Shown piece by piece: positions 10,780 through 22,694 of a stretch of 64,000 nt of DNA. This stretch comes from Rhizophlyctis rosea (lineage: Eukaryota > Chytridiomycota > Chytridiomycetes > Rhizophlyctidales > Rhizophlyctidaceae). Position numbers and translations under genes: made by a program. Numbering within the stretch: the first letter of the stretch is position 1; each line of letters begins with the position of its first letter. The stretch lies in assembly GCA_027596075.1 (NCBI GenBank), contig JADGJC010000059.1:65410-129409 (forward strand). The letters are read 5' to 3'. The notes under the pieces were generated by a model, which made no database searches, had not been told where the DNA came from, and saw nothing but the letters and a program-made list of their open reading frames with translations.

Positions 10780-12480
10780 CCAGAACTGCTAAATGCCCAT
10801 TTTTGTCTGAGCACACCTCTCGACGTAGTTGAGTGCAAGACGCGGTTTACAAATGAGGATTCGGCACTGCCACTGTCGTGCGCGTTTTCTACTGGTATGG
10901 GCTATCGCTGGAGATTGAGATTAGCTGGTTATACTGATCCACTACATTTACGGCCACCACAGGACAGAAAGAGATGCTGGGGGTAGGCGACAATTACGGA
11001 AGAGTAGTCCTTTATGATGTGCGGCCTTATGCAGAGAGGAGAAAGTGTAGGCATTCGTATTGTGTGTGGGGCAACGCATTTGGCTAATTCAGATGACAGC
11101 TTTGAGCGTGAACGCGTGGGTTTGGCCGCAGCGGAAGCATCCGGTTCTTGGGCTCGTGTTCATGCCCGATGGAGGTCGCCTGGTCTGTACCTTGCCTTCC
11201 CACTCTTGTCATTAGCGCCATCAACTCATCACGGAAGCAGCTTACAGTGGCTGATGATGGCAGCGCAACCATCTTGGATATCGAAACCGACAAGCCAATA
11301 GAGACATTTCGGCATCCGCTCAATGGATCCTTCTCGAAATCTGTGTCCCTCTCACCCGATGACCCCTGTAAGTCTTGCGTGGTGATACAATCTACTAAAA
11401 CCGGTACACGATGCTCATCGTGGAATAGGTCAATTCGCAACAGGTTCACGCGAAGGAATCGTGACCGTTTGGGATTCAAGAACTGACAACAGAAAGCCCC
11501 CCCTGATTATTGCCGGTGCTCACCTAACGTCGACATTTGGCCCAACACCGCTAAAGCCCGGGGCATCCGAAAAGTCAAAAGAATGGGATTGGGTAATTCT
11601 TTTGTTAATGTTTTGATTGTACGCCGGAAGCACTAACATCACTTCGGATATAGCGTCCACCGAATGAGGCCGGGAAACTTGTAACAGACCGTGACAAATA
11701 TGTAGCGCATGAAATGAAAGGGCAGGGTGTTTCAGGCCTCAAGTTTTTGCAGAGTTACATGTTGTTGTCGTCAGGTGGCGACGATGGGTAGGCTGAGTGA
11801 TGCTTTGCATGCGAAGCAAAATCGAGTTCAAACATTTATTTTTTAGGCAAATCAGAGTGTGGGATCCGGACAGGTCACTGTTTGAGTGAATCCCATCGGC
11901 GTGTATATGGTATGTCCCCGCTGTTTATTAATTTGATTTTCCATCGGCTAAATGAATCGTCAGGTCTCTCATCATTGGACTGTAGCAAGACGCGTCAAAC
12001 GGTGTATACCTCCTCTAAGAGTGGCATGTAAGTTCCCAGCGTTCCGCACTGGGGTAGCGTCATCCTGACTTTCAAACATTAGTGTATTGGAGTTTGACCT
12101 CGGCAACCTGTCGAAGCGGCCGTCAGAGTTGTTGGCTACAGTTGATTACAGGGTGGATACATGGTATCCTCCAGTTGTCCTATCTCCAGACGAGAGATTC
12201 TTGGCCGCGGGTTCATCGTCAGGGGGATGTTCATCTGTGATCTCGACAACATGCAGGATGGGCCGCACCGCCTCTATGGTGTGAACTCCAATCGCGCTGG
12301 CGCGAGTGACCAACTTGAAGTTAGCGGGATTAGCTGGAGCCGTAACACATCTGGCTTATATGTGACAGCAGCACCTTGGTCTACACATCTCTCATGTGAC
12401 TCAAACGCTGCTTCCCTTCAGATTGCGTGCATATCGGACGATAGATTCATCCGCTTGTGGAGTATGCTACAGTACCGCGA
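10780..12480 (+). pseudogene. Cdt2/DTL-like WD40 protein, frame broken twice
   Basis: Spliced pieces give successive WD40 blades in the order of Cdt2/DTL, the substrate receptor of CRL4 ubiquitin ligase that targets Cdt1 at PCNA-loaded DNA: PLSCAFST with LGVGDNYGRVVLYDVRPYA, then RLLTVADDGSATILDIET, then FATGSREGIVTVWDSRT, then MLLSSGGDDGQIRVWDPD, then HRRVYGLSSLDCSKTRQTVY, then PPVVLSPDERFLAAGSSSGG, then MFICDLDNM, then QIACISDDRFIRLW. Two breaks are seen. Near 11881–11890 the blade ends in an in-frame TGA while the next block (HRRVYG) is in another frame. At the G-run 12222–12226 the frame shifts between SSSGG and MFICDL. Both breaks are one base in or beside short homopolymers, so base-call error is possible. 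The last blade runs directly into importin-like sequence. Confidence 0.55.
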
Positions 12481-14578
12481 ATTTGAAACACGAAAGGCGA
12501 AATATGAGGACCACCCGCTAATGGGCAATGCACAACCGACCTCGCCGCTAGATCCTATGCGGAGAGGAGACTTTAGCATGTATCTTGATATCATCCGTGG
12601 AAGCACCGGGGAGCAACAATGGACGGCCATGCGAATGGTGCAGGAGATTGTGATGCAGTGAGTTTCAAAATTGCTTCTTCAGATGGGTGAACACTAATGG
12701 TTCCCCATTAGGCATGCCGAAGATTCCGCCGCGTTGAACAAAATTATGAAGAAACTCCTTCCAGTCTTACACGCAGTGGTGCTGAGTATGCGGGATTCGG
12801 ACGGAATGGATGAAGGAGCTGCCGTCGAGCAAGTGTTTAAGATCTACTACTGCAGTATAAAGGTAATGTCCCAGTGCCATTTCCGGGGTGCAGTGGTTTT
12901 TTACGGCTTCTGACATATGGTAGCAGGTGTCTCTGTCCGCAATTCATTTGGAAACATCGAACCTAGCGCGGTGGACTGAGGTTTTCATGCGAATTATCGA
13001 GATGCACTTGAATGTTGAGCCGGATGAACCTAAAAAACGCGAGAGGCATCCCTGGTGGCGCGCAAAGTCCTGGGCATGCCATTGCCTCAATACACTGTTC
13101 AGGTAAGTTGTCGGATATTCGTTGTCTTGGATCAACATTATTTATTGAGATCATATCGTCAGACATGTCATCACAAATCCGATCAGGAAGGAACAAATCT
13201 CCGAAAACAAAGGCCTTGCTACACCATCTGTTGCCACGTTCGCCACGTTCGACGAACGATGTGTTGGGCAGATTTTGGATTTGTACTTACGGCAAGTGGA
13301 GGTTGAGGCTTGGTGTAGTCTGGCAGTCAAACGGCGAATAGTCGAATTCTTGACCAAATGGTATGTTCGATCTCCCCCTTCTTCTCATCACGTCAAAACT
13401 GACCTTCCGTTTTCTTCAGCTTGACCAAAGTCGAAACCTGGCCCCTGATCAAGGCCCGCTGCAAAACAATCATTCTCGAATTTCTTCTCCCAGTCTTCAG
13501 CATATCAAAAGAAGAAGAGAGCATGTTCGCGGAGAAGCCGAATGAGTACATTGCGGATATTGTCAATCAAGCATCTCAGCCGCGTACGAACAGGAAGGAT
13601 TTTGATCGGTTCTTTGTGGCGCTCGGGAATGAAGATGGGGAGAATGTGATTAGGGTTGTGGAAGAGTGTTTGAAGAGGTTGGTTTTTGCGCATGGCATTT
13701 CCGAATCGGAATCGTAATTGATCAGGGTATCGACCTTCCAGTCTGTCAGATCTACCAATTGAAAGACAGGACATTAGATACTTGAATGGGGCTTTGAGGA
13801 TTGCGGCGTTGATTGGAGATTTTGTGGATAATGAGGAATCATCCATCAAAGCGCATACCGAGCGGCTGGTGTTGACGCAACTGCTTCCGAACTTTGAGAG
13901 CACTAATCCGATCGTTCGTGCGAGCGTGAGTTATGGCGATTTGCAATTTTCGCATCTAATTTCCATTCATTGAACATTGGTGACTTCGCTAGGCCTGCGA
14001 GGTTGTGTTGCGTATGAACATCGAGAACTTCAAGGGCGCGGTTGCGGATGCAATCTTTGGGAAGATTTCGGAGGCAATGAGGGATGAGGACGTGTTTGTG
14101 GTCGCGTTTGCTACTCTAGCCATGGGAAGACGTGGAACGGACGAGTAAATTGAACATTTTTGGGTTGTTTTCTGTTCGCCTGACATTTGCGTGTTCGTCG
14201 GTCCACATTGTCTGACGGAGACCTTTGGCCTCTCACTGTAGCGATCCCACACCCGAGGAACCCAACCCTGATACACCAATTGCTGAAGATACCCCGATTG
14301 CCGAGGATACCCCGAATGCCGAAAATACCCCGATTGCGGAGGATACGCCTAATGCGGGGGCGGGGGAGACCGGTGGGGGCGATGATGAAGGGACTGCGGA
14401 TGGACGGGGTGCTGGGCCTGTTGCGGCTGGTCGGGGAGCAAAGCGGGCGAGTAGGATTCCCATACGGATCCCGCGTAACGCTGCCATAAAGGCTTTGGAG
14501 ACTATGATTAAGGTGGAGGATGTGGGGAAAGCTAAGGCGCAGATAGGGGGGTCCGCATTGGAAGTATTCGAGGGGTGA
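12460..14578 (+). CDS. Importin-7/8-like karyopherin, C-terminal half
   Basis: From about 12465 the reading matches the middle and C-terminal HEAT repeats of importin-7/8 (yeast Nmd5/Sxm1): YREFETRKAKYEDHPLMG, LARWTEVFMRIIE, ERHPWWRAKSWA, then after introns ITNPIRKEQISENKGLA, TFDERCVGQILDLYLRQVE, FLLPVFSISKEEESMFAEK, PNEYIADIVN, DLPIERQDIRYLNGALRIAA and FESTNPIVRASV. Donors and acceptors agree across at least seven short introns and no stop interrupts. The N-terminal half, including the Ran-binding region, is absent; the frame is instead continuous with WD40 sequence upstream. The last exon (about 14242–14578) is not typical of the family. It is an acidic repeat DTP(I/N)AE followed by a Gly-rich tail ending GGSALEVFEG. 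A fusion, a partial paralogue or an assembly join are all possible. Confidence 0.6.
14268..14357 (+). repeat. 18-base coding repeat, five units
   Basis: Five tandem 18-base units encode DTPIAE, DTPIAE, DTPNAE, NTPIAE and DTPNAG near the end of the importin-like frame. Third-codon-position differences between units (ACA/ACC/ACG for Thr) show some age or selection on the peptide. Confidence 0.8.
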
Positions 14579-15222
14579 TAAGCGTTTGCTTGCGGAAAAT
14601 GCGATGAACCCTAGCTTGAAACCCAAAAATGCTCGCCGACGACCTGTAGCTCCCACAACCTCGAAGGCGTCTGTCCGGCGACAGCGGTGATAGCAAGTAG
14701 ATTATTGCGGGTGTTATAATTTATTGTAGCTTGCATTCAAACTTTCATATCTTACCCACTTTGTAGCATATTTGATGGGGCTGTTATTGCGTTTTTTGAT
14801 GTCTTTCCCCTCCCCCTTTTTCCCTGTATTTGTAAATGTGTTTTTTTTCAGCTTTGGATTGCTCATCGAAGGCGATCAATTAATATTGTATGCAAAATTT
14901 CCTTGTTCTTGTTTTTCCTGTAAGAAGTAATAAAATGTGCATTTCTTTGTGATCCATGATCCAGTTTCGTTTGTGGTGGGAGAGGTAACTTATATATTCA
15001 TCACAAAAGTTGCAACTTAGTGGTGTGCGGAAGGTCGGACAGAACGATCCAAGTCAAATGGTCGCGGTGGTTGTAGGTAAGACCATACGGCAGCTTAAGC
15101 AGCCAGGATTCTCGCTTCTCAGATCGACGCCCCACAATTGCTTTCGTCGACCGCGATCCACCACCACTGCGCTTTCACCTTTACATCGCACTGCACTTCG
15201 TTCAGACGGCAGAAACCCCAAT
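14579..15222. other. Intergenic stretch
   Basis: T-rich sequence after the importin-like stop, then the probable 5' flank of ZW10. The stretch at 14700–14960 is AT-rich and could hold polyadenylation signals (AATAAAATG at about 14927). No gene is seen. Confidence 0.4.
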
Positions 15223-18200
15223 ATGCCCTCTTCAGCACCGAGCAGGAAGTCAATCCTGCGGCGACGCGACTCGATGCTTCCAAGTTTACTCCTGAGAACA
15301 GAAAAGAAATCACTGGAGGAGTCTGTCGAATCTTTGAAGGTGAGTATTGTTCAAGCTTCCTGCAATCCAGCTCGACGTCTAACCCTAGCCTGTCTGCAGA
15401 ACAATGTCTTCATGACAATAGATAGGTGAGATAACAGAGCGAAGGGTTTGGCAGTCACTGAAAGCAACAGGGTCTGATAAATATTGCATCGCCTTGCAAT
15501 ACGCCTGTGTTCGACCAAGGAAGCCACTACCGTGAATATATAAATACAAATCAGTACTGTCTGGACCTTCGAGATGAGATTGCAACTGTGGAAGACGAAC
15601 TTCTTGAAGTAAGAGACGAACATGAGGTAAATGTTCCGCGCTGCTGTGGAGGATAGTTGAATCTTACAGAAAAACACATTAACGAATGGGCGATCTTTTT
15701 AGGGTCTCAAAAACCATGGCCTGGCTACGAGGAATTTGGCGTTGATGGAACGAGAACTCAGTCTGTTGAACGTCTTGGCGAAGGTTGTTGCGGACTTGCC
15801 CGAATAGACGGAGGGATCATGACATCTCACCATCGCCTGCAGCTGCACGCTCATATCCAAGGAGTCGACCAACTGATAGACATGGGCGAATTCCCTAGCG
15901 CTGCCTCCACTGTAATGGAAATGGTATTGCGATGATATCAATAGGACCTGATTGATACAATGAAAGCTAATGAACCTGCAATTTAGAGAAATCTGTCCCA
16001 GCAACTTCGAACATTTCGAGAAGTCGACTGTCCTGATCAAGTCATCAGACTGATACAGGTATCCAACGGAGCCAAAAGTGGAAAACTCAGAAGCAATGGA
16101 GATTCACCTTCTTCCACATAGCGTGAATGCACTATGAAAGCAGCTCATTTGAAACGCCAACTGGAAGAAGCATTCGCAAGCGCCTTATTATTCTCCAGCA
16201 AAGGTGATGATGTGGAGATGAAAGTGACATTCAGAACACTGGGTATTGTCATTAACGACTCTGATACATTTTGCGCTATAACTAACTTTACGGCACACAC
16301 CGGACAGCCACGATATCCAAAACATACTACGACAACCCCATCACACTACCAGACCTATTTATGGCCATGGCAACTTTGAAAATACTGCCTGACGCCGTTG
16401 ATAGATTCGTCTGTTCTATTTTGACACAATTTGTCAAACCAATCATTGGCAACTCGGCACAGGAGCTTTCTTGGTCCAGAACAAAATTCAACGCTGTCAT
16501 TAAGTTGGGGTTACCGACTGGTGGTGTGAAGGGAATGGGGGGTCCTATTGCGGGTGGTGTAACAGTGGGGCAGACAGCGAACAAGCAAGGTCAGGTCGTG
16601 CTTCCACACTTCAAACATCATCCTTAAATACTCAAATTTACGTTAAGCAGATCTAACCGACCTATTCGACAAACTGTTATCTATTGCCCGCTTTTTGCAG
16701 GAGAACGTTCTTCCCACCGCGGTGGATGGGGCACCACCCTACACAGAATTATTTGCGAAAACGTGGTGCAATTCTCTACTGGACGAAATCATCACGAACG
16801 TGCTGAAGCCGTCCATACCGGAGGACAAGTCAGGCTTTGAGTCATACAGTGAAGATTTGCAAAACTTCTTGAGGTTTGAAAGAGAAGTAAAGGAAATTGG
16901 TGAGTTTGTGGGTCGATCAAGTGCCCATATCGTCTTTCTGCCTTGAATTTCTTGTTTACAGTCGTGTAAACAAATCGTTCTCATTGGTTTATTTGTTTAC
17001 CTTCGATTTGATTGAGATCGTTTGAACCTTCTAACGACGACTTCTTTGGGTGCGCTCTCCAGGTCTGATACCACCGAACCGAGAAGACATATCAGATTTT
17101 GTTTCAAGCGTTCATCTACACTTCGCGGAGAAAAAGCGGGCAGAACTTCTCATTACTGTGCGGGATATTCTACAAAGCGAGGACCAGAATACGGCGGAAG
17201 TTACTGATGCGACCGAACGAGGTATGGCCCGTACCGCTCTTCTTTGGTATTCAGAAAGTGACTGGTTCTTCCCAGGCGGATTGTCGGCGCTGAAGGGCGG
17301 AAAAGGATCCGGTGGGAAAGGTGGAAAGGACGCCGCTGGCGGTGGAAAAGGCGGCAAAGGGACATCAGACGATTCGGAAGCACCTCTGAAGCTTCCAACG
17401 ATGCATGTGAGCGTGCAAGCGCAGACCATTGTGGAAATGGTGTATCAGACTCTAAACGATCTGGAAAGCGCCGACGAAGCTAGGTACAGAGCTCATTTCA
17501 TTTGCGTTGTGTTTGCGTTCATTCAATATTTTCGCATACTGACGAATATGCCTCTCCAAACATAGCAAGATCGAACTTTTCTACTGCGCACGCGACATAT
17601 TCGACGCGTTCCGAGCTATCGTTCCCGTACATCATGCTGATTCCCTTGAGAATATTCCGGCTAGAACGATGCTGTTCTACAATGACTGCGAATACATTTG
17701 CTATCACCTTTTGACGCTGGGCTGGCAGTACGGATCATTGTTGCCGGCGCCTTTGGACGGGTGTGCGACTTTCCTGGATATGGTAGTTGGATTTAGGGGG
17801 GTTGGGGAGGGGCTGTTTAGGGGTATGATGGTGAGTTTTTGAACAGCATGTGGTTGTCGGTTTTGCACGAATGCACGAGTTGTATGTGCTTAAGTTTGGG
17901 AAGCTACGCAAGACTTATCCACTTGCCTTTTCGCATGGCCACAACCAACAGAGGAAGCAACGCGATGAACTGCTGGCGAGGGTAAAATTGGCCGCTGGAT
18001 TCAAAAATTTGGTGGATGATGCGCGGAGCGAGACGGTGGAAAGGGCATTGAAGCAGACCCTGTATCATCTGGGGGGTCTGGCGAAAGTTTGGAAGGTACC
18101 ATTAGATTTTCTCAAAACTCGACGTCTTCACTGTCTTACCCAAAACATTCATCAGCCGATCATGCCAACAGACTTGTACCTTGGAACGATCGGCACGCTA

Positions 18201-18599
18201 GTTGACACTGTTGTCCGAGCCGTGTTGGCGGAGGTAGCGGCGTTGCAGGGTGTCAGTACGGAAGGGGGCGAGGCGCATCAGTTGCGATATCTGCTGGCGC
18301 TCGTGGGGAAGTGTGAAGCGCATTTCGTGAAGATTTCGGGTGTGGGGAAGAAGAAGGTTGTGGAGAAGGTATGTTATTCGACTGTATGCGAAAGCTTCAA
18401 TTTGCATGGTTTCTTTCCGCATTTTATTGATTCGTTGCGATGCTTGAACACTGAACAGGCTCCCGTATACAAATATGTGAAGAGCTGGGAGATATATCAG
18501 CAGGCTGTTGGGGTGTTGGAGAAGCAACCAAAGGATGTTTGTGCTGTGGTGTCGAAAGGCTTGGAAGGTTTACATGGGAAAGAAGTAGAGGGAAGGTGA
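15223..18599 (+). CDS. ZW10: ZW10-family tethering protein (Dsl1 complex/RZZ)
   Basis: Multi-exon gene whose C-terminal two-thirds matches ZW10, the Golgi-to-ER (Dsl1/NRZ) tether subunit that in animals also serves at kinetochores. Key blocks: LPDAVDRFVCSILTQFVKP, ELFAKTWCNSLLDEIITN, FVSSVHLHFAEKKRAELL, LPTMHVSVQAQTIVEMV with LFYCARDIFDAFRAIVPVHH, ICYHLLTLGWQYG and FLDMVVGFRGVGEGLF. It ends at the TGA at 18597–18599. The N-terminal part is helical (LDLRDEIATVEDELLEVRD at about 15573) as in the family, but exons 2–3 could not be fully joined, so the start ATG at 15223 (MPSSAPSRK) is provisional. A Gly/Lys low-complexity insert (about 17294–17375) separates the N-terminal helical half from the LPTMHVS block. 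Confidence 0.82.
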
Positions 18600-18849
18600 C
18601 TGTTGGGATGATGTGGGACAGTAGTTGCTTAGTATTCGAGTAAACTCATTCGTATTTGTACATATGTGTGAAGGTAATTTTACAATTATGGCTAATGAAT
18701 GAAATCATGGCTGGCTGGAGCCGGCTCTGGCAATGACTCACAGGTCCGTGAGTGACTGGCGTTTCGACATTCCTTCTCCCCAAGATCACAACCCTTCCAT
18801 TTCACAGTGCACTTTCCCACGCTAGCTGAAGCAAATTAGGGGTAGCAAA

Positions 18850-20966
18850 ATGGTTAACGAAAACCCCGAGTTCCAGGTTGGTACCTCTTTGGCACTTGGG
18901 GCCGTCGCTGCAGGGAACAGGAGAACGTTGTAAACAAAGGAGACTAATGTAAGCTATTTTTAGGCCGTCATTCTTGCCGGTCACGGCACACACGGGTACG
19001 TGTGTTAACTTCCGTGAATTAAGCCCTGACCTACACAAAGAACTCACGTATGAATGTAGGAAACTTTACCCACTGGCAGAAGAAGACAACGTCCCAAAAG
19101 CTCTCCTACCAATTGCCGGCAAACCACTCCTCTATTACCAACTACAGTGGCTAGAACAAGCTGGCATAACAGGTTTGCACTTTCGGACTTGCGCGCACGT
19201 AGAACTCCAGGCGTTAACATCCCAAGCTTTGTAGATGTCATAATATTGGTCCGCGGCAAGGGAGGGGACGGGTCTGCCCGGCAAAAGATTCAAAATTACT
19301 ATGAGAAAGTTTACAAGGAGAACCACAAGATTTCAGAGCGATTGAGGGATCCGATCCTGAGGGCTGTGACGGGAGATGGGACGGCGGATGCGTTGCGGGC
19401 GGTTAAGGACTTGATTAAGGTAGACTGGGCCGATACGATGAAGTACATACGAATGAACTCATCCCATCCCATAGACCGATTTCATAGTCCTAACATGTGA
19501 CTTCGTAACGGATCTATCGCCCCAAACATTCTTCGACACCCACAGAATACAAAAACCAACAGTAACATCCCTATTCTACAATTTTCAAAAATTGGCGAGC
19601 GGCGCGGAACGCGTACCGAAGGATGACAGAGAAGGTAGAGAGATCCTGATGAAGTCACACGGAGATGGGTTAGATGTGCTGAAATATCATCTTGCAGACT
19701 TAGAGTACATCGGAATAGACCAATCAGAGAACCGGCTGGTTCTGTTGAAGTCAAGAGCAGACGTATCTGAAGACGTTCCCATTCGAACAACGATGATGGA
19801 ACGGTACATGTCTTGTTCGACCGTTAATGTCCGTCCATCCCAAACCAGTCAACGTGCTGACATTCGCCTATTCAGATTCCCAAAAACACGCATTCATACC
19901 AATCTACGAAGCGGACACGTATACATCTTCCGACGATGGGTCATAGACTTCCTCTGCAAGACAAAAACACCAAATATCAATAGCATCCGGTTGGACCTTT
20001 TGCCCCTTCTGGTTGAATGTCAATACCGGTCAGCGTTCTATAAGCGAGAAGGGATTGATAAACGTAAGAAAACCAGACTGCACGGCTGACATGCAACGAC
20101 TTGCACTCACACCATCCTGACATCCGCCAGTAAGGGCATCGGACGTGGACATCCTAAAAGACGCACGAGCAAAGTCTTCCTCAGGATCAGGAAACAATGC
20201 GGAAGAAGACGACGGAGTGAAGTGCATAGCGGTGGTGTGCAAGGAGGAGTTCACTGCTAGAGCTCGGTCAATATGGACATATGGGGAGATTAACCGACAC
20301 GTATGTGTTCTGGACATTGGCTGTAATCGAAGCATGGGTGGAGATTTGACAATCATCTTAAACCCTATTTCACCTTGCAGCTGGCAAAGAACGCAGGGGA
20401 TCACCGGATTGCGCCATCGGCAGAAGTGAGCTCTCGGGCGCAGGTATATCCGTCAGCTGAGATGCTGCCACCATGATACGCAGAATACCACCCTGAATTG
20501 TGCATTCCAGATTGGCCCAGACTCCATGATCGGCGAAGGTTCAAAGATGGGCGAGCGATGCAGCGTGAAGAAGTCCGTCATCGGCGCACATTGCACGATT
20601 GGCAAGAACGTGCAAATTGCAAGATCTGTAGTGATGGACTATGTCGTTATTGAAGACAAGTATGTTTGCACCTGCTTCCTTCATGTTTGTTTACAAATAT
20701 CCCACGGTTCAGCGCTGATTCCGTTGTTTACAAATATCAACAGCGTCAAGCTAGAAGGCTGCGTGGTATGCAATAACGCGAAGGTGGAGGAGAAGTCTAA
20801 TCTAAAGGATTCGGAAGTGGCGGCTGGAGTAGTGGTGGTCAAGGACAGTAAGTGACGACACATTTAATGCACTTCGCATGAGCTACCGGGAGTCCTCCAA
20901 ACTGACACTCGAAACGTGATAGCAACCGGCAAAGGAGAATGCTACGACGGACCAACTGCGCTCTAA
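18850..20966 (+). CDS. GCD1: Translation initiation factor eIF2B subunit gamma
   Basis: eIF2B gamma, half of the catalytic subcomplex that exchanges GDP for GTP on eIF2. The exons join cleanly: MVNENPEFQ at 18850, AVILAGHGTHG, then LYPLAEEDNVPKALLPIAGK with LYYQLQWLEQAGI (nucleotidyltransferase-like fold), GDGTADALRAVKDLIK, then TDFIVLTCDFVTDL after a 55-base intron at about 19421–19475, RIHTNLRSGHVYIFRRWVID, and the left-handed beta-helix hexapeptide region at about 20505–20860 (MIGEGSKMGERCSVKKSVIG, HCTIGKNVQIARSVVM). It ends DGPTAL, TAA at 20964–20966. It has at least nine introns. All conserved blocks are in frame, so the base-level quality of this part of the sequence is good. That argues against a window-wide error rate as the cause of frame breaks elsewhere. 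Confidence 0.9.
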
Positions 20967-21018
20967 ATTTTAGTCCATATACAAAATCTTAACTTATACA
21001 CTTCCCGCCGCCTCCCTT

Positions 21019-22445
21019 TTACCCATCGAATTCCCACACGTGAAATGCATGGTCATAGAATGAGCATGTCCCCACGACCTGTTTTCCAACTCCGTTGTAT
21101 TGTCCGCGGGTGTCATAGCACCAGTCTCCGCCGTACGCCAATGATGTATGTTCCATATAGCTTACTGATGTTTCACTTGTGCGTGCGTCTGGACAGAATC
21201 GGCTGGTGTAAGCCTGCACAAGTCATCCAGGAAGAACACAGCTCTGTGACATACCTGGATCAATCTGTAGGACGTGGAACCCATTGTGCATCGAGGCGGC
21301 CAGAAGCTTTTTGGAGTCGTATGGATGCCATTTGAGGCGCCAATTGCCTCCGCCGGTGTGGTGAGTTAGTAGCGGGGCACGGAAGTTACGAGTATCCCAT
21401 ATGAGGACGGTCTCGTCGTATGATCCTGTTGCGAGAATATGCTGATTTGATTCGTGCGGATGGGACTGGATGGAGCATACGCCTGCTTGATGTCTGGAAC
21501 GGGTTGAGATGAGGCCACAAGTGAGGCAAGCGATGGTATGACCTACCGACGACTTGTAAACGTCGGTGTGGTACATCCCATACGCACATCCCACCCCTTC
21601 AAGAGACAATCATCTCCTCCCGTATATACCACCCCCTCACGCCAATAATCCCATGCCGTGATCCATGCTTCATAGTCATGGGCTTTCCATTCTGTTACGG
21701 TTGCAAGCGAGGTAGGTGTAATGGTCAAAACAGAGGCCGTCCCGTCGGATTCAGAGATCGTCATGGATGGGTTTGTGGGCAGGCGGGTTGTGTCCAAGGA
21801 GAGGGTCAAAGTGCGGTGTTTTTCATTTGTGCGTGATGTCAGGTGATCTAGGGTGGCTGTTTCCTATAATACATATGTTAACGATGGGAATGTGCTAAAT
21901 GCTTAGCTTTCTGCATACATACCTTATTCAATGAATACAAGCTGGTTTGACCTTTAGCGTCTACTGCAGCCAGGACGACCTTCGAGTCAAGAAGGTTATG
22001 ACTCCTGGATAGACCAATGAAAGTCAGTCCCGCATACTCTTCAAAACTGCTCAGAGCGTGACGAGGTTCGAAAGCCCGTACATTCACTACCATTTCATGT
22101 CCAATATCGCAGCAGTGTCCAGTCGGAAAGTCTCCACTCTGCAAGCCAAACGGGTCAGTTCGGCAAACAACAGAATCTCAACTCGAACGCTCCACACGAA
22201 ACTCACACATCTTTCTGGCCGACTCTATACAGCAAAATGCGTCCTTTCCGTTGCGTCTCTGGAAATTCTGTAAACGGTTCGTCTGGAGAGGCATCTTGTG
22301 CGGAATTCTCCTCCCGTTCGCGTTGCAAGACTTGATACGTGGCAACCGCGACGACGTCATGGCAGTCTGCTGTCGGACAGAACTCTACGGAGTCAGCGCT
22401 GTACTCTGTATCGATTTTAGCGAGTGTTTTGTGGGGGATGGACAT
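21019..22445 (-). CDS. DPH7: Diphthine methyltransferase (WDR85/DPH7)
   Basis: WD40 methylesterase acting before the amidation step of diphthamide synthesis on eEF2. The start at 22445 gives MSIPHKTLAKIDTEYSADSV, the conserved DTEYSADSVE opening; a longer upstream frame exists but lacks similarity. Later exons carry the family signature HDYEAWITAWDYW with VVYTGGDDCLLKGWDVR, GVCSIQSHPHESNQHILATG with SYDETVLIWDTRNF, GGGNWRLKWHPYDSKKLLA, then MHNGFHVLQID and HTSLAYGGDWCYD. It ends HVWEFDG at 21019. There are about four introns of 50–80 bases. The 3' end faces eIF2B gamma, only about 50 bases from its stop codon, so the two genes are tightly convergent. Confidence 0.92.
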
Positions 22446-22694
22446 GTTGTAAGGTTGAGATGGGGATAAAAATAGGAGCCGACATAAACAAGTGCTGGAA
22501 AAGTTTGAAGAATCTTTGGCGCGTGGCGCATGCAGTTGGGAATGCTTCGACGGGACCGTCGGGAATCGGGATGGCCTCCTTTGCGCCTCCTTTTCGCCTT
22601 TAGGCTTGGTGATGAGCTGGAAAAGTAAACCACAATTTAACGGGCACTCTGTACTGTTTACAGGCTTTGCATTCAACTATTGCGATATAGCGCA

